64,000 nucleotides of DNA from Vreelandella subterranea (GCF_900111305.1 NZ_FOGS01000001.1:62001-126000); one strand, 5' to 3'. Shown: positions 1 to 9,422, counted from the first letter of the stretch. The notes: generated from the sequence alone by a model not told the origin. Numbers and translations are program-made.

Positions 1-772
1 TGGGCTGTTTTTCATCGACCAGCGCTGAGAGTTCGTCGAGCGTCATGGGTTCCCCACGGCTCATCTGATCGTTGGCGTAATCCACCAGGGTGTCGGTTTT
101 TTCCCGGCTGGCCTCATCGTCTAAATCCTCCTTCTCGACGTAGTCGCTGAAGGCTTTGAGCAGTGTGCGGGTCTCTGCAGGCGCGTCTATGCCTTCCTCC
201 ATCCCCAGCAACGCCGCCATCCCCTCGCCCAGCTTCTTGCCGCCGCGGTCTTTCAAGAAGGACACATACTGGGCATCCGGCGAATCGCTCTGCCATTGGC
301 TGAGGTTGATCCTGGCGGCCAGCGTCAGTTGACGGGTGTTCAACTGGGCGGCGGGCACCGCCTGGTGCGAATCATCGATGCCAATGCCCTCACGCTGGTG
401 GGCAAGCCCCATGAAAAGCGTCTCGGTGTCGCCCTGGCGCTGGTGACTGATCACTAAGTAACCACTTACTGACAGCTGCTCTTGAAGCTTACTGACGAGC
501 CGCTCAGCAAGCGCAGTGGCAAGCTCGGTAAAGGGCTGCTCACCGGCAAGGTAGTCTTTCAGCCACACCGATAACGGCCCGGCGTGCTCGCCCTCTTCAG
601 CAAACCGCCCCCAGCCTTTGGGCTTGGTGTTGTAGGTGTCGTTGAGCGCGCTGACCAGGCTTTCCATGACCGGCTCGGCGCTGTCGGCCTCAACCGGGGC
701 GGCGGTCAGCGTCAGGCGCTCGCCGTCAAGCGTCGGGTCCAGGCGGTGAACGATACTGTGCAGAAGTGGCAT
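1..772 (-). CDS. yejK: Nucleoid-associated protein YejK (NdpA), 3' end outside window
   Basis: The minus-strand frame opens at an ATG (770-772) reading MPLLHSIVHRLDPT and stays open to the window edge, giving 257 residues; E. coli YejK is about 335, so the C-terminal quarter lies beyond position 1. The conserved region around NTKPKGWGRF, followed by a segment ending in VDEKQP at the edge, matches my memory of the NdpA family. That family binds the nucleoid and has no known enzymatic activity. The gene is 34 bp downstream of yadH on the same strand and may share its transcript. Identity is by remembered family sequence and the start is the first ATG in frame; confidence is good for the family and low for any specific role here. 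Confidence 0.8.
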   Translation of the reverse strand, partial: MPLLHSIVHRLDPTLDGERLTLTAAPVEADSAEPVMESLVSALNDTYNTKPKGWGRFAEEGEHAGPLSVWLKDYLAGEQPFTELATALAERLVSKLQEQLSVSGYLVISHQRQGDTETLFMGLAHQREGIGIDDSHQAVPAAQLNTRQLTLAARINLSQWQSDSPDAQYVSFLKDRGGKKLGEGMAALLGMEEGIDAPAETRTLLKAFSDYVEKEDLDDEASREKTDTLVDYANDQMSRGEPMTLDELSALVDEKQP

Positions 773-806
773 AAGACGTGTGATGCTCCCTTGCTAGGGT
801 TTAAGG

Positions 807-1568
807 CTAGGGTTTAAGACGGTAGCCGGTGCGGAAAATCCAGCCGATGGTGGCCAAGCAGGCCGCCAGGAACAGGCAGATCATTATCACGCTGGCCGCC
901 AGGCTGACATCGCTGATGCCGTAAAAGCTCCAGCGAAAGCCACTGACCAGATACACCACCGGGTTGAGCAGCGTGACGCCCTGCCAGAACGGCGGCAACA
1001 TGTCGATGGAATAGAAACTGCCGCCCAGGAAGGTCAGCGGGGTAATCACCAGCAGCGGCACCAGCTGCAGCCGGTCAAAGCCTTCGGCCCAGATGCCGAT
1101 GATAAAGCCCAGCAGGCTGAAGGTAACCGCGGTCAGCACCAGAAAGGTCAGCATCCAGAAGGGATGCGCGACTTGCAGGGGTACAAAAAACCCGGAGGTG
1201 GCAAGAATGATCAGCCCCAACAGAATCGATTTGGACGCCGCCGCCCCCACGTAGCCCATGACAATCTCCAGGTACGAGATGGGTGCCGAGAGCAGCTCGT
1301 AAATGCTGCCGGAAAACTTGGGAAAGAAGATCCCGAACGAGGCATTCGATACGCTCTGGGTCAGCAGCATCAGCATGATCAGGCCCGGCACGATAAAGGC
1401 GCCGTAGCTGATGCCATCAATCTCGCTGATGCGCGAGCCAATCGCCGCCCCAAAGACGACGAAGTAGAGCGATGTCGAAATCACCGGCGAGACAATACTT
1501 TGCAGCAGGGTGCGCCGGGTACGCGCCATTTCGGCCATGTAGATGGCGCGAACAGGATAGAGATTCAT
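807..1568 (-). CDS. yadH: ABC-2 type exporter permease (YadH-like)
   Basis: This 253-residue protein is almost entirely hydrophobic, with about six membrane segments, and carries the ABC-2 permease core (segment [20 protein letters not shown] near the middle). Length and pattern match E. coli YadH (256 aa). It should form the membrane half of an inner-membrane ABC exporter with the ATPase encoded immediately upstream, whose stop overlaps this start by 4 bp, a sign of translational coupling. The exported substrate is unknown for the family. There is nothing unusual in the frame. Confidence 0.88.
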   Translation of the reverse strand: MNLYPVRAIYMAEMARTRRTLLQSIVSPVISTSLYFVVFGAAIGSRISEIDGISYGAFIVPGLIMLMLLTQSVSNASFGIFFPKFSGSIYELLSAPISYLEIVMGYVGAAASKSILLGLIILATSGFFVPLQVAHPFWMLTFLVLTAVTFSLLGFIIGIWAEGFDRLQLVPLLVITPLTFLGGSFYSIDMLPPFWQGVTLLNPVVYLVSGFRWSFYGISDVSLAASVIMICLFLAACLATIGWIFRTGYRLKP

Positions 1569-2500
1569 GCGCGCTCCTTAACCAGATCAACGAAAATATC
1601 TTCCAGCGAGCTTTGCCGGGTGTGCAGGTCCTTGAAGGTGATGCCTTCGCGTTCAAGGTCGGTGAGCAGCGCGGGAATACCGTGGCCATCCTCTTCCTGG
1701 TGGCCGTCGTAGGTATACACCAGCTCATGGCCTTCGGCCGACAGGCTGAGTTCGGGGCGATCAAGGGCGGATGGCAGGATTTCCAGCGGCTCGTTGAGGT
1801 AAAGCGTCAGCTGCTTGCTGCCCAGCTTGCTCATCAGGGCGTGCTTGTCCTCGACCAGCACGATTTCGCCATTGTTGATCACGCCGATGCGGTCGGCCAT
1901 TTCCTCGGCTTCTTCGATGTAATGGGTGGTCAGAATGATGGTCACGCCGTTATCGCGCAGCTCGCGCACCACCTGCCACATTTCGCGGCGCAACTCGACG
2001 TCGACACCGGCTGTCGGCTCGTCGAGGAACAGGATGCGCGGCTCATGGGACAGCGCCTTGGCGATCAGCACGCGGCGTTTCATGCCGCCGGACAGCGTGA
2101 TCAGACGGTTGTTGCGCTTGTCCCACAACGCCAGCGATTTGAGCACGCTTTCTATATGCGCCGGGTTAGGCGCCTTGCCGAACAGGCCACGGCTGAAGCT
2201 GACCGTGTTCCAGACGGTTTCAAACGCCTCGTTGGTGAGCTCCTGGGGGACCAGGCCAATGCGCTCCCGGGCCTGGCGGTAGTCGGCAACGTTGTCGAAG
2301 CCGTCCACCAGTACCTGGCCTTCGCTGGGGTTGACCAGACCGCACACCACACTGATCAGCGTGGTTTTGCCCGCCCCATTGGGCCCCAGCAGGGCAAAGA
2401 TTTCACCGCGCTGAATCTGTAAATCGACACGGCTGAGCGCTTGAAAGCCGCCCCGGTAGGTTTTATTCAGACCTCGGATTTCGATAATGGCATCGTTCAA
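1565..2500 (-). CDS. yadG: ABC exporter ATPase (YadG-like)
   Basis: This 311-residue nucleotide-binding subunit has Walker [10 protein letters not shown] at residues 39-47, signature LSGGM at 136-140, Walker B LFLDEP at 157-162 and a switch histidine ([15 protein letters not shown]). The C-terminal extension of about 90 residues is typical of ABC-2/drug-type ATPases. It pairs with the overlapping yadH downstream as a two-component exporter. The gene is first in its transcript; an 89-bp gap separates it from the serine hydrolase upstream, so it probably has its own promoter there. The transported compound cannot be inferred from sequence. Confidence 0.9.
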   Translation of the reverse strand: MNDAIIEIRGLNKTYRGGFQALSRVDLQIQRGEIFALLGPNGAGKTTLISVVCGLVNPSEGQVLVDGFDNVADYRQARERIGLVPQELTNEAFETVWNTVSFSRGLFGKAPNPAHIESVLKSLALWDKRNNRLITLSGGMKRRVLIAKALSHEPRILFLDEPTAGVDVELRREMWQVVRELRDNGVTIILTTHYIEEAEEMADRIGVINNGEIVLVEDKHALMSKLGSKQLTLYLNEPLEILPSALDRPELSLSAEGHELVYTYDGHQEEDGHGIPALLTDLEREGITFKDLHTRQSSLEDIFVDLVKERA

Positions 2501-2589
2501 GGCAGGCTCCTGACAAAGCGGCCGATGTGGGCCGCTGATGGCGAATGGCGCGGGCGCTAGTTTAGCACGGGCAGTAAACGAACGGCTGG

Positions 2590-3714
2590 CTACCAGGGTG
2601 TTCCCAATGCGCCGCTGTGTCGCAGGGCTAATCCGACGCCTGCCAGCGCACGCTCGTGTTCACTGACCGCGTCTGGCCCCTGGGTGCAGGCAACCACGGC
2701 CCAGGCGGCATGGGGCATATCGTCACGCTCTACCACCCCGGCATCGCAGCTGCGCCGGTCCTGGGTCCCTGTCTTGTGGGCAAAGCTCACCGCCTCACCC
2801 AACCCTTGTTTTAACCGTTCTTCCCCGGAGCTGGTATTGGCCATCAGGGCAAGCACCTCATCGCGAGGCGTGCCCTCGAGGTCGGGCATGGCGCCAAGGT
2901 AGAGTGTTGCCAGTATGTCGCCAAAGGCGCGCAAGGTGCCGACGTTTTCGCCGCTGGCGTGGTAGGCGTCAAAGGCATGATGGTAGTCAGGCTGTTTGAG
3001 GGCCTGAGGCTCTACGCCAAGTCGCTGCGCCAGGGCGCGAGGGCGCTGACTCACGGGTGACTGACGGAGGCTTATAAAATCCATGCCACCCAGCTTACGC
3101 GCCCCGGGATGGAGTTCACCGTAGACGCCCTGGCGCACCTCCACCAGCTTGGAGATCGGCCCAAGCGCCGCGGGGTCGCCACCGTTGGCCGCCACCATGG
3201 CCTGGGCACGCTGGTTGACATTATCCAGACCAACGCGGTCTATCAGCATATCCGTGGCGGTGTTATCGCTCACGGTAATCATCTGCTCCAGCAAGTAGCC
3301 CACCGAGATGGGCGTGCCAGGGTCGTGCCAGTTGGTGGGCCCTGCGCCATCGACAAAATCACTTTGTTCAAGCGTCAACCGCTCGCTGGTCGATATCCGC
3401 TCACCCAAGACTTCCGCCGCGACCGGCACCTTGATCAGCGACGCGAGGTACCAGGGCTGATCAGCCTGCCAGCTGTAGGCCTCACCGCTGTAAAGGTCTT
3501 GCACATAGAGGCCGATATCACCGGCGAAGCGTTCCTCTATCGCGCTCATTCGCGCGTCGAGGTCGCTTTGCCAGGCGCTGCGTTTGTCCACCTCATGGTA
3601 CCAATGCGCGTCGTACGCTTCCGTTTGTACGGGCAGTGCAAACAGCAGCGCTACCGCCACCAGTCCTTGCTGTATCCAGTGTTGCAAACCATTAACTCCC
3701 GGTTTTCTTCGCAT
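2590..3714 (-). CDS. Exported beta-lactamase-like serine hydrolase
   Basis: This 374-residue protein starts with a signal peptide (hydrophobic residues 17-30, likely cut after QTEA). It carries the three active-site motifs of the class A beta-lactamase/DD-peptidase fold: SxxK as S92-L-I-K95, SDN at 149-151 and KTG at 314-316. The S92-S149 spacing fits class A enzymes. The SDN-KTG spacing (about 165) is some 60 residues longer than usual, and no ExxLN omega-loop motif is recognisable. It could act on peptidoglycan rather than on antibiotics; resistance should not be assumed. The ATG directly follows the stop of the upstream membrane-protein gene (TAAATG), so the two are probably translated from one transcript. 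Confidence 0.8.
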   Translation of the reverse strand: MRRKPGVNGLQHWIQQGLVAVALLFALPVQTEAYDAHWYHEVDKRSAWQSDLDARMSAIEERFAGDIGLYVQDLYSGEAYSWQADQPWYLASLIKVPVAAEVLGERISTSERLTLEQSDFVDGAGPTNWHDPGTPISVGYLLEQMITVSDNTATDMLIDRVGLDNVNQRAQAMVAANGGDPAALGPISKLVEVRQGVYGELHPGARKLGGMDFISLRQSPVSQRPRALAQRLGVEPQALKQPDYHHAFDAYHASGENVGTLRAFGDILATLYLGAMPDLEGTPRDEVLALMANTSSGEERLKQGLGEAVSFAHKTGTQDRRSCDAGVVERDDMPHAAWAVVACTQGPDAVSEHERALAGVGLALRHSGALGTPW

Positions 3715-4830
3715 TTAACGATGCCGGGCCATCCAGCGGGTCGACCAAATCCACGCCGCCGCGCCAAGAATCAACAGCCCGCCGACACCAAGCGCCTGTG
3801 GATAGCTGTAGTCGCCCTTGCCTTCCAGCAGGAAGCGCAGCACCAGAAAAATCATCACGATATGGAAAATAAATGCCTTGAGCGCATCTGAGCCGACCAG
3901 GGTAAGCGGCTTAAGCGCCCTGGCCGCCTTGTCACCGCCCGCCAGGGCCAGCGCGAATATCACCAGTGCACCGCCCAGGCTAAACAGCATAAAGGCTACG
4001 CCAGGGGGATGTTTACCCTCGTTATTGGCGACCGCCAACATGGCAGCGTAAACGTCACCACCGGCCAGCGCCAGGCCATAAAACCCGGCGATCATGAGCG
4101 CCCCCAGACCCAGCGAGATGAGCGTGAGGCGACGTTTCAGCAATGGATCGCCCGAACAGCGCAGTAGCGCTTCGCCCAATAGCAGTCCTAGCAGAATCAG
4201 CGGCGCCCGACTGATCTGGCCCCAGGCATAGTGATCGTCATGGTCCACCAGCAGTGCCTTGAGGATCTCATTGCCACCGAACGAAACCCCTTGCAGCCAG
4301 GCGGCCAGGGAAGTGAGTAGCGCGATGACGGCCAGGCGACCCCACAGCGGTGCGCGTGCCCACAGCGGCAGGATCAACGGCACCCAGAGCAGGGCGATGG
4401 CATAGAAACCGAGAATTTCCACCCAGATACCAAAGCGTCCGTAAAGCAGCGCATCAACGATCTCGCTTGGCGTGTTGAACGGCAGCATTTCAATGATCAA
4501 CAGCGCCTTGTACCAGAACCAGACCTCCACCGCGCGCAGCCAAAGCTTGAGGCGGCGTTTGGGCCAGTCCTCGCGGTTAACATGGGAAAGAAACGCCACG
4601 GCCAGGGCAACGCCAAACACCAGGATGAACAGCGATGAGGAAAACTTGGTGAGGAAGTGAATCGGCACCATGCCCCAGTCGGGCACGTTGCGGATGCCTA
4701 CCAACCCGCTGACGGAATGGCTGACAATCATCAACCCGATCGCAATACCGCGGGCTAAGTCAATCGCCTCAATGCGGCTTTCCGCTTTGGGCAGATGGGG
4801 CGTTTCGTTCCAGGCAATCGCCATCGGCAT
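3715..4830 (-). CDS. Multipass membrane acyltransferase-like protein (DUF1624/HGSNAT-like)
   Basis: This 371-residue protein has about ten hydrophobic segments. After a short cytoplasmic N-terminus it opens with EAIDLARGIAIGLMIVSHS, the arrangement (RG followed by a membrane helix with a His) seen in DUF1624/heparan-alpha-glucosaminide N-acetyltransferase-like and related acyltransferase families. Such proteins move acyl groups across the inner membrane onto envelope glycans or other acceptors; the acceptor here is unknown. It abuts the exported serine hydrolase without a gap, which hints at a joint envelope function. A second ATG six bases in (4824) has a better-spaced AGGGA and could be the true start. 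Confidence 0.65.
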   Translation of the reverse strand: MPMAIAWNETPHLPKAESRIEAIDLARGIAIGLMIVSHSVSGLVGIRNVPDWGMVPIHFLTKFSSSLFILVFGVALAVAFLSHVNREDWPKRRLKLWLRAVEVWFWYKALLIIEMLPFNTPSEIVDALLYGRFGIWVEILGFYAIALLWVPLILPLWARAPLWGRLAVIALLTSLAAWLQGVSFGGNEILKALLVDHDDHYAWGQISRAPLILLGLLLGEALLRCSGDPLLKRRLTLISLGLGALMIAGFYGLALAGGDVYAAMLAVANNEGKHPPGVAFMLFSLGGALVIFALALAGGDKAARALKPLTLVGSDALKAFIFHIVMIFLVLRFLLEGKGDYSYPQALGVGGLLILGAAAWIWSTRWMARHR

Positions 4831-4970
4831 GTCCCTATTTCCTGTGCTGATCCTGTTCAGTCAATAAGTTAATACCGCATTTAGAATCGATTATGAACCC
4901 AGTGCTTGCTTGCAGGTTCAACGCTCTCGATGGCAGTGCACTCAGGGCAACGACTCACCGCACACGCGAA

Positions 4971-4993
4971 ATGCCCCACCAGGGGCGGGGCAC
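4971..4993 (-). terminator. Hairpin downstream of first acidic-protein gene
   Basis: Arms tgccccacc and ggcggggca pair with one mismatch around a 3-base loop, about 50 bp past the stop of the 5043-5324 gene. Only a short, weak T-tract follows on the minus strand. It resembles the hairpin after the second acidic gene, so it was probably duplicated with the gene. Confidence 0.55.
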
Positions 4994-5042
4994 TTGAAAC
5001 TAAACATTGAATTTGAGGCGTTAGACAACTGGCGTAAAGGGA

Positions 5043-5324
5043 TTACCAGTCGGCATCTTCTTCAGCATCGTCTTCTTCCGTTGTTTCCCAATCTTCCTGC
5101 TCTTCTTCCTCTTCCTCATAAGTGGTAGTGCCTTGACCTTCCGTTTCAGAATCGAAGGAGTTCATTGAGCCTTTGTCTTCCTCCTGGATCGCTTCTTCCT
5201 GCTCCTGCGTTCCGATGTTTGGTTCGTCCTCTTCATGCATGTCTGCAAAAGCTAACGGGCTGGCCATCAGACCGAAAGAAACGCCGAGGATGCCTAGCTT
5301 CTTGAGAGATTCCGTTTTCATCAT
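5043..5324 (-). CDS. Small acidic exported protein, copy 1
   Basis: This 93-residue protein has a clear Sec signal peptide (positive start, hydrophobic 10-22, cleavage after AFA at residue 27). The mature chain is nearly all Glu/Asp/Gln/Ser/Thr with long Glu runs and no Cys. A well-placed GGAGGC sits 6 bases before the first of two adjacent ATGs. Signal peptide and first mature residues (DMHEEDEPN.GTQEQ) are nearly identical to those of the neighbour at 5675-6022, so the two are paralogues from tandem duplication. No family is recognised. The composition suggests a disordered periplasmic or secreted, cation-binding or osmotic role, but that is only an inference. Confidence 0.75.
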   Translation of the reverse strand: MMKTESLKKLGILGVSFGLMASPLAFADMHEEDEPNIGTQEQEEAIQEEDKGSMNSFDSETEGQGTTTYEEEEEEQEDWETTEEDDAEEDADW

Positions 5325-5674
5325 GATACTGCCTCCTATTTGGCTTCACTTTCTGATAAGAACGTCAAGCCTTCCTGCCTGTCCGTTCTTACTCAGGTAT
5401 CTGCAGCCAACATGCCAGAACCTCAAGTTAAAAAAATAACACATAAAAATCAAAAAGATGTAAAATAATCCATCATGCCAATAGCGGCCGATTCCACGTC
5501 TGAAACGGCTTGATGGCTGTTTAACGCTGGCACATGCGCCCGACGGTCTCGGCCGTCATGACCGACAAAAGGATTAAAGCTTAGTGCATGAAGCAAAATG
5601 CCCCGCATAAGCGGGGCATTTGAGTCTTGGATGAGCAATTAAACGTCATCAAGACATTACATCCATTGTCTAGA
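5325..5674. other. Intergenic region between the two acidic-protein genes
   Basis: The 350-bp stretch is A/T-rich near 5420-5470. It holds the leader of copy 1 (5325-5360, resembling that of copy 2) and the terminator of copy 2 (5599-5619). A 62-codon minus-strand frame at 5450-5638 runs through the terminator and shows no coding signs. Nothing else is recognised. Confidence 0.5.
5599..5619 (-). terminator. Rho-independent terminator of second acidic-protein gene
   Basis: A perfect 9-bp stem (atgccccgc / gcggggcat) with an ATAA loop is followed by TTTT on the minus strand, 55 bp past the stop of the 5675-6022 gene. Confidence 0.75.
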
Positions 5675-6022
5675 TTAATCTTCGTCTAGATCAGACTGCT
5701 CTTGAGTACCCACATTTGGATCATCAAGATCGTGTCCATCATCAACTTCTGGCGAACTCATTGAGTCGCTTTCCTCATCAAGGTCAGACTGTTGCGTAGT
5801 ACCGACTTTGGGTTCGTCATTATCAAGAATATCAGTCGCATTCTGGTCTTCAGCTACAGCAGCGTCCATGGAATCTTGGCTGCCATCTAGATCAGCCTGT
5901 TCCTGAGTTCCCGTGTTTGGCTCATCTTCTTCATGCATATCTGCAAAAGCAAGAGGGCTAGACATCAACGCGAATGATACACCAAGAATACCTAACTTTT
6001 TGAAGCATTCCTTCTTCATCAT
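5675..6022 (-). CDS. Small acidic exported repeat protein, copy 2
   Basis: This 115-residue paralogue of the 5043-5324 product has the same signal peptide (cleavage after AFA at residue 27). The mature part contains three copies of a 14-residue unit, at residues 33-46, 69-82 and 100-113, of the form D-(E/D)-P-(N/K)-x-G-T-x-Q-Q/E-x-D-L-D. The separating linkers are also acidic. There is no Cys and almost no basic residue in the mature chain. The DxDxD-like Asp spacing could bind Ca2+ or Mg2+, but no EF-hand or RTX consensus is met. Its leader (6023-6060) resembles that of copy 1, so the duplication included the promoter or leader. The function is unknown. Confidence 0.75.
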   Translation of the reverse strand: MMKKECFKKLGILGVSFALMSSPLAFADMHEEDEPNTGTQEQADLDGSQDSMDAAVAEDQNATDILDNDEPKVGTTQQSDLDEESDSMSSPEVDDGHDLDDPNVGTQEQSDLDED

Positions 6023-6286
6023 GAGACCATCTCCTATCTGGCTTTAACTTTTCGTCAAGGGCATGCTGCACCCCTTAACTCTACAAAACTTATACCAGTA
6101 CCTGTAAAAATATCAGTCAAGTAACGTTTATCCATGTACGATGTTTCTTTAAAACTGTACAAGTCGAAATAGTTCTACCGAGGATGTATAGCAAACCACA
6201 AGGTAGTCGCTCAAAAGAGACTATCCATGCCTTTCTTAACGGAGATGGCGCATACGCCAGACCTTTTGACGCCATCGACGACCTCT

Positions 6287-7057
6287 TTAAGCCCATCCGG
6301 CATCTACTGTCAGCTCCTGACCAGTGATGGCGTCGCTTTCAGCGCTGGCTAAAAACAGCGCGGTGGGCGCAATATGCTGGGGTTCAAGCCGTAGTTTGAG
6401 GCACTGGCGGGCTTGAAGAGCGGCTTCGTCATCGGGGCCAATCCATTTCTCTAGCTGCCTTTCAGTCATCACCGCGCCTGGCACCAGCGTATTGACGCGG
6501 ATATTATGCTCCCCCAGATCCCGAGCCAGGCTGCGTGTCAAGCCGTGAACCGCTGCTTTGGCAGTAACGTAAAGAGGCAGACCACCGAGCGCCATCTGCA
6601 CACTCACCGAGCCGAAGTTAATGATCGAACCGCCACCGATTTGCATCATCTGCTCCGCAGCCGCCTGGGCGGCAAAGAACATTGGTCGCAGGTTTAGCGA
6701 CATGCGCTCATCCCAGTAGGCAACATCGACTTCCTGCCAGGAATGGCGATCGTCGTTGGCTGCATTGTTTACCAGTGTATGGATCGGCCCTACCTTTTGG
6801 CCGGTCTCGTTGATCACCTGCTTGAGGCTTGCCACATCGCGGATATCGCAGTGGTGGTAGCGCGGTGCCGCGCCAGTCTCAAGGCGGAGTTCATCAACCA
6901 GCGCCTCGCTGGCGGCGTCGTCGATGTCGACAAACACCACCTGCGCACCCTGATGATGAAACGCGCGGGTAAGCGAAGCCCCGATACCGCTGCCGCCCCC
7001 GGTAATAAAGACCACCCGCTGCTCCAGGCTCGCATAACGCGCTGATTGTTGGTTCAT
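6287..7057 (-). CDS. xylB: D-xylose 1-dehydrogenase, SDR family (XylB-like)
   Basis: A classical SDR of 256 residues: TGGGSGIG cofactor loop at 19-26, NNAAND at 97-102, and catalytic S150, Y163 and K167. Stretches NDDRH, YWDER.SLNLR and a C-terminal DAGW closely match the Caulobacter XylB sequence as I remember it. The expected reaction is D-xylose plus NAD+ to D-xylono-lactone, the first step of the Weimberg pathway. It is the last gene of the minus-strand ABC sugar operon, 50 bp after the Gfo/Idh/MocA gene. The next enzymes (XylD-like, XylX-like, semialdehyde dehydrogenase) are encoded elsewhere in the window. L-arabinose as an alternative substrate cannot be excluded. Confidence 0.8.
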   Translation of the reverse strand: MNQQSARYASLEQRVVFITGGGSGIGASLTRAFHHQGAQVVFVDIDDAASEALVDELRLETGAAPRYHHCDIRDVASLKQVINETGQKVGPIHTLVNNAANDDRHSWQEVDVAYWDERMSLNLRPMFFAAQAAAEQMMQIGGGSIINFGSVSVQMALGGLPLYVTAKAAVHGLTRSLARDLGEHNIRVNTLVPGAVMTERQLEKWIGPDDEAALQARQCLKLRLEPQHIAPTALFLASAESDAITGQELTVDAGWA

Positions 7058-7107
7058 ATCGATTCCTACGCCGCTTTATTGTTTTTCAAGAGCCCCATCT
7101 GCCTCGA

Positions 7108-8271
7108 CTAAACATCCACCCACTGCCCGCCAGCAGCGGACGAGGCCAGCGCGCGGGTGATAAACCTCAGGCCGTCAACGCCGTCGGCCACACCCGGCGT
7201 GGGCGCGGCCAGCGCATCAAGGTTTCCACCATTTTGGCGGGCACGAATTTGCACGGCGAAATCGCTGTAGAGCTGGGCAAAGGCTTCGAGATAGCCTTCC
7301 GGATGCCCCGGTGGGATGCGTGCCGCCGCCTGGGCAGCTTCACACAAGCCTGGGCCGTTGCGGGTCAATATCCGCGGAGGCTCTCCCAACGGCGAATGCA
7401 CGAGCTGATTGGGATTTTCCTGGCGCCACTCCAGGCCACCCTGACTGCCGTAAACGCGCAGCTGCAGGCCATTTTCATTCCCCGCCGCAACTTGGCTCGA
7501 CCACAACATGCCCCGTGCGCCGCCCTTGAAACGCAACAGCATATGCACGTTGTCATCCAGCGCTCGGCCGTCCACAAAAGTGTGCATATCGGCGGCGAGT
7601 GACTGAAGCGCCAGCCCGGTCACATAGCGCGCCAGGTGGTAGGCGTGGGTGCCGATATCGCCCAAGCAGCCCGCCGGGCCGCTGCGCTTGGGGTCGGTGC
7701 GCCACTCGGCCTGCTTCACACCACTCTCTTCCAGTCGGGTGGAAAGCCAGTCCTGCGGGTACTCCACCTGGACGACGCGAAGGTCACCCAGCTCGCCGTT
7801 AGCCACCATTTCTCGCGCCTGGCGCACAAGCGAGTAGCCGGAGTAGTTATGGGTCAAGCCGAAAAACAGCCCGGAGCGTTCCACCAACTCGGCGAGGGTT
7901 TGCGCCTCTTCCAGGGTGATCGTCATCGGCTTGTCGCAGATCACGTGAAACCCCGCTTCAAGAAAGGTGCGCGCCACGTCGAAGTGCATGTGGTTGGGGG
8001 TCACGATGGCGACCACGTCGATGGCATCCGACCGCTTGCGCTCCGCCTCAGCCATGGTTTGGTAGTCGGGGTAAGCGCGATCTTCGGCGACGTGTAATTC
8101 CGCCGCGGCGGCCCGGCTGCGCTCAGGGTCAGAAGCAAAGGCCCCGGCCACCAGCTCGTAATGGTCATCCAGCCGGGCGGCAATGCGGTGCACCCCGCCG
8201 ATAAAGGCCCCCTGGCCACCGCCGACCATGCCCAGGCGCAGCCGACGTGTCGTGTCGTGTTGATCGCTCAT
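7108..8271 (-). CDS. Gfo/Idh/MocA-family sugar oxidoreductase
   Basis: This 387-residue NAD(P)-dependent oxidoreductase has an N-terminal Rossmann motif [10 protein letters not shown] at about 14-23, then CDKP with the catalytic Lys in place of the usual [12 protein letters not shown] in the C-terminal domain supplies the substrate-site Asp/His. It belongs to the longer branch (about 380 aa) often encoded beside a xylose-isomerase-like TIM-barrel protein, as here (21 bp upstream). In characterised members of such pairs the oxidoreductase makes a 3-keto sugar or glycoside. The substrate is not known here; the ABC importer and XylB in the same operon suggest a pentose, pentoside or anhydrosugar. 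Confidence 0.75.
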   Translation of the reverse strand: MSDQHDTTRRLRLGMVGGGQGAFIGGVHRIAARLDDHYELVAGAFASDPERSRAAAAELHVAEDRAYPDYQTMAEAERKRSDAIDVVAIVTPNHMHFDVARTFLEAGFHVICDKPMTITLEEAQTLAELVERSGLFFGLTHNYSGYSLVRQAREMVANGELGDLRVVQVEYPQDWLSTRLEESGVKQAEWRTDPKRSGPAGCLGDIGTHAYHLARYVTGLALQSLAADMHTFVDGRALDDNVHMLLRFKGGARGMLWSSQVAAGNENGLQLRVYGSQGGLEWRQENPNQLVHSPLGEPPRILTRNGPGLCEAAQAAARIPPGHPEGYLEAFAQLYSDFAVQIRARQNGGNLDALAAPTPGVADGVDGLRFITRALASSAAGGQWVDV

Positions 8272-8292
8272 GTCGTATTGCCTCCCTTTTAG

Positions 8293-9348
8293 TTAATTGA
8301 GACCCAAAATGCGGCGATTGGCAGCCTCGTCGGAGCCACCGTCAGCAAAGTCATCGAATGCTCGCTCGGTGACCTCGATAATGTGGTCGCGAATAAAGGT
8401 CGCGCCTTCCCGGGCGCCGACTTCCGGGTGCTTCAGGCAGCACTCCCACTCCAGCACCGCCCAGCCGTGGTAGTCGTTGGCCGCCATCCACGAGAAGATC
8501 GACTTGAAATCGATTTGGCCATCACCCAGGGAGCGGAAGCGGCCCGCGCGCTCAGTCCACGACTGATAGCCGGAATAAACGCCCTGTTTGGGGCTGGGGT
8601 TAAACTCGGCGTCCTTAACGTGAAACATCTGAATATGGTCGCGATACACATCCAGAAAGCCGCGGTAGTCGAGCTGCTGCAGGATCAGGTGGCTGGGGTC
8701 GTAGAGGATATGGCAGCGGGGGTGGTGGCCGACCCGCTCAAGAAACATCTCGAAGGTGATACCATCGTGGAGATCCTCGCCAGGGTGAATTTCGTAGCAG
8801 AGATTGACCCCGGCTTCGTCAAAGGCGTCCAGAATGGGACGCCAGCGTTTGGCCAATTCGTCAAACGCGGTTTCGACGAGCCCCGCCGGGCGCTGAGGCC
8901 AGGGGTAGATAAACGGCCATGCCAGAGACCCGGAAAAGGTGCCATGGTCGGTGAGCCCGAGGTTTTGCGAGGCCTTGGCAGCCAGCTTGAGCTGATCCAC
9001 CGCCCATTCCTGCCGTGCCTTGGGGTTACCGCGTACCTCGGGCACCGCAAAGCCATCGAACATCTCATCGTAAACCGGGTGCACGGCCACCAGCTGGCCC
9101 TGCAAGTGGGTAGAGAGCTCGGTGAGCACCAGGCCGTGTTCAGCCAGGGTGCCCTTGATCTCGTCGCAATAGGTGCGGCTCTCGGCGGCGCGTTTCAAAT
9201 CGATCATGCGTGCATCCCAACTGGGAATCTGCACGCCCTTATAACCTAATCCCGCCGCCCAGGCGGCAATGCTATCGAGGCTGTTAAATGGGGCTTCGTC
9301 ACCGGCGAACTGGGCGAGAAAGAGCGCTGGCCCTTTGATTGTTTTCAT
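8293..9348 (-). CDS. Sugar phosphate isomerase/epimerase-like TIM barrel
   Basis: This 351-residue AP-endonuclease-2/xylose-isomerase-like barrel has probable metal ligands in CYEIHPGED, YDPSHL, FHVKDAEF and VLEWE, in the usual order. Homologues include IolE, IolI and 3-keto-glycoside eliminases or isomerases; the length matches the latter group. It lies between the sugar-binding protein gene and the Gfo/Idh/MocA gene, so it probably acts on the same compound as the oxidoreductase. A 114-bp gap with a hairpin separates it from the binding-protein gene. The reaction cannot be assigned from sequence. Confidence 0.72.
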   Translation of the reverse strand: MKTIKGPALFLAQFAGDEAPFNSLDSIAAWAAGLGYKGVQIPSWDARMIDLKRAAESRTYCDEIKGTLAEHGLVLTELSTHLQGQLVAVHPVYDEMFDGFAVPEVRGNPKARQEWAVDQLKLAAKASQNLGLTDHGTFSGSLAWPFIYPWPQRPAGLVETAFDELAKRWRPILDAFDEAGVNLCYEIHPGEDLHDGITFEMFLERVGHHPRCHILYDPSHLILQQLDYRGFLDVYRDHIQMFHVKDAEFNPSPKQGVYSGYQSWTERAGRFRSLGDGQIDFKSIFSWMAANDYHGWAVLEWECCLKHPEVGAREGATFIRDHIIEVTERAFDDFADGGSDEAANRRILGLN

Positions 9349-9386
9349 AGGACTCTCTCACTATCGTTTCGATTAAGTGCGTGGGT

Positions 9387-9422
9387 AGGCGCGGGCTGGA
9401 GTGGTGCTTTTTATCCGCGCCT
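9387..9422 (-). other. Intercistronic hairpin after binding-protein gene
   Basis: A perfect 8-bp stem (aggcgcgg / ccgcgcct) with a 20-base loop lies between the binding-protein stop (9463) and the isomerase start (9348). It has no T-tract, so it is more likely a processing or stabilising hairpin than a terminator. A direct repeat of tatcagtacgcg (9426-9437, 9439-9450) lies between it and the stop codon. Confidence 0.45.

Noticed and set aside
5450..5638. 62-codon minus-strand frame between the acidic-protein genes
   Set aside because: It runs through the terminator hairpin at 5599-5619 and has no ribosome site or protein-like composition.
8383..9249. Long plus-strand frame (288 codons) opposite the TIM-barrel gene
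   Set aside because: It is antisense to a well-supported gene, has no recognisable motif and is typical of shadow frames in high-GC DNA.
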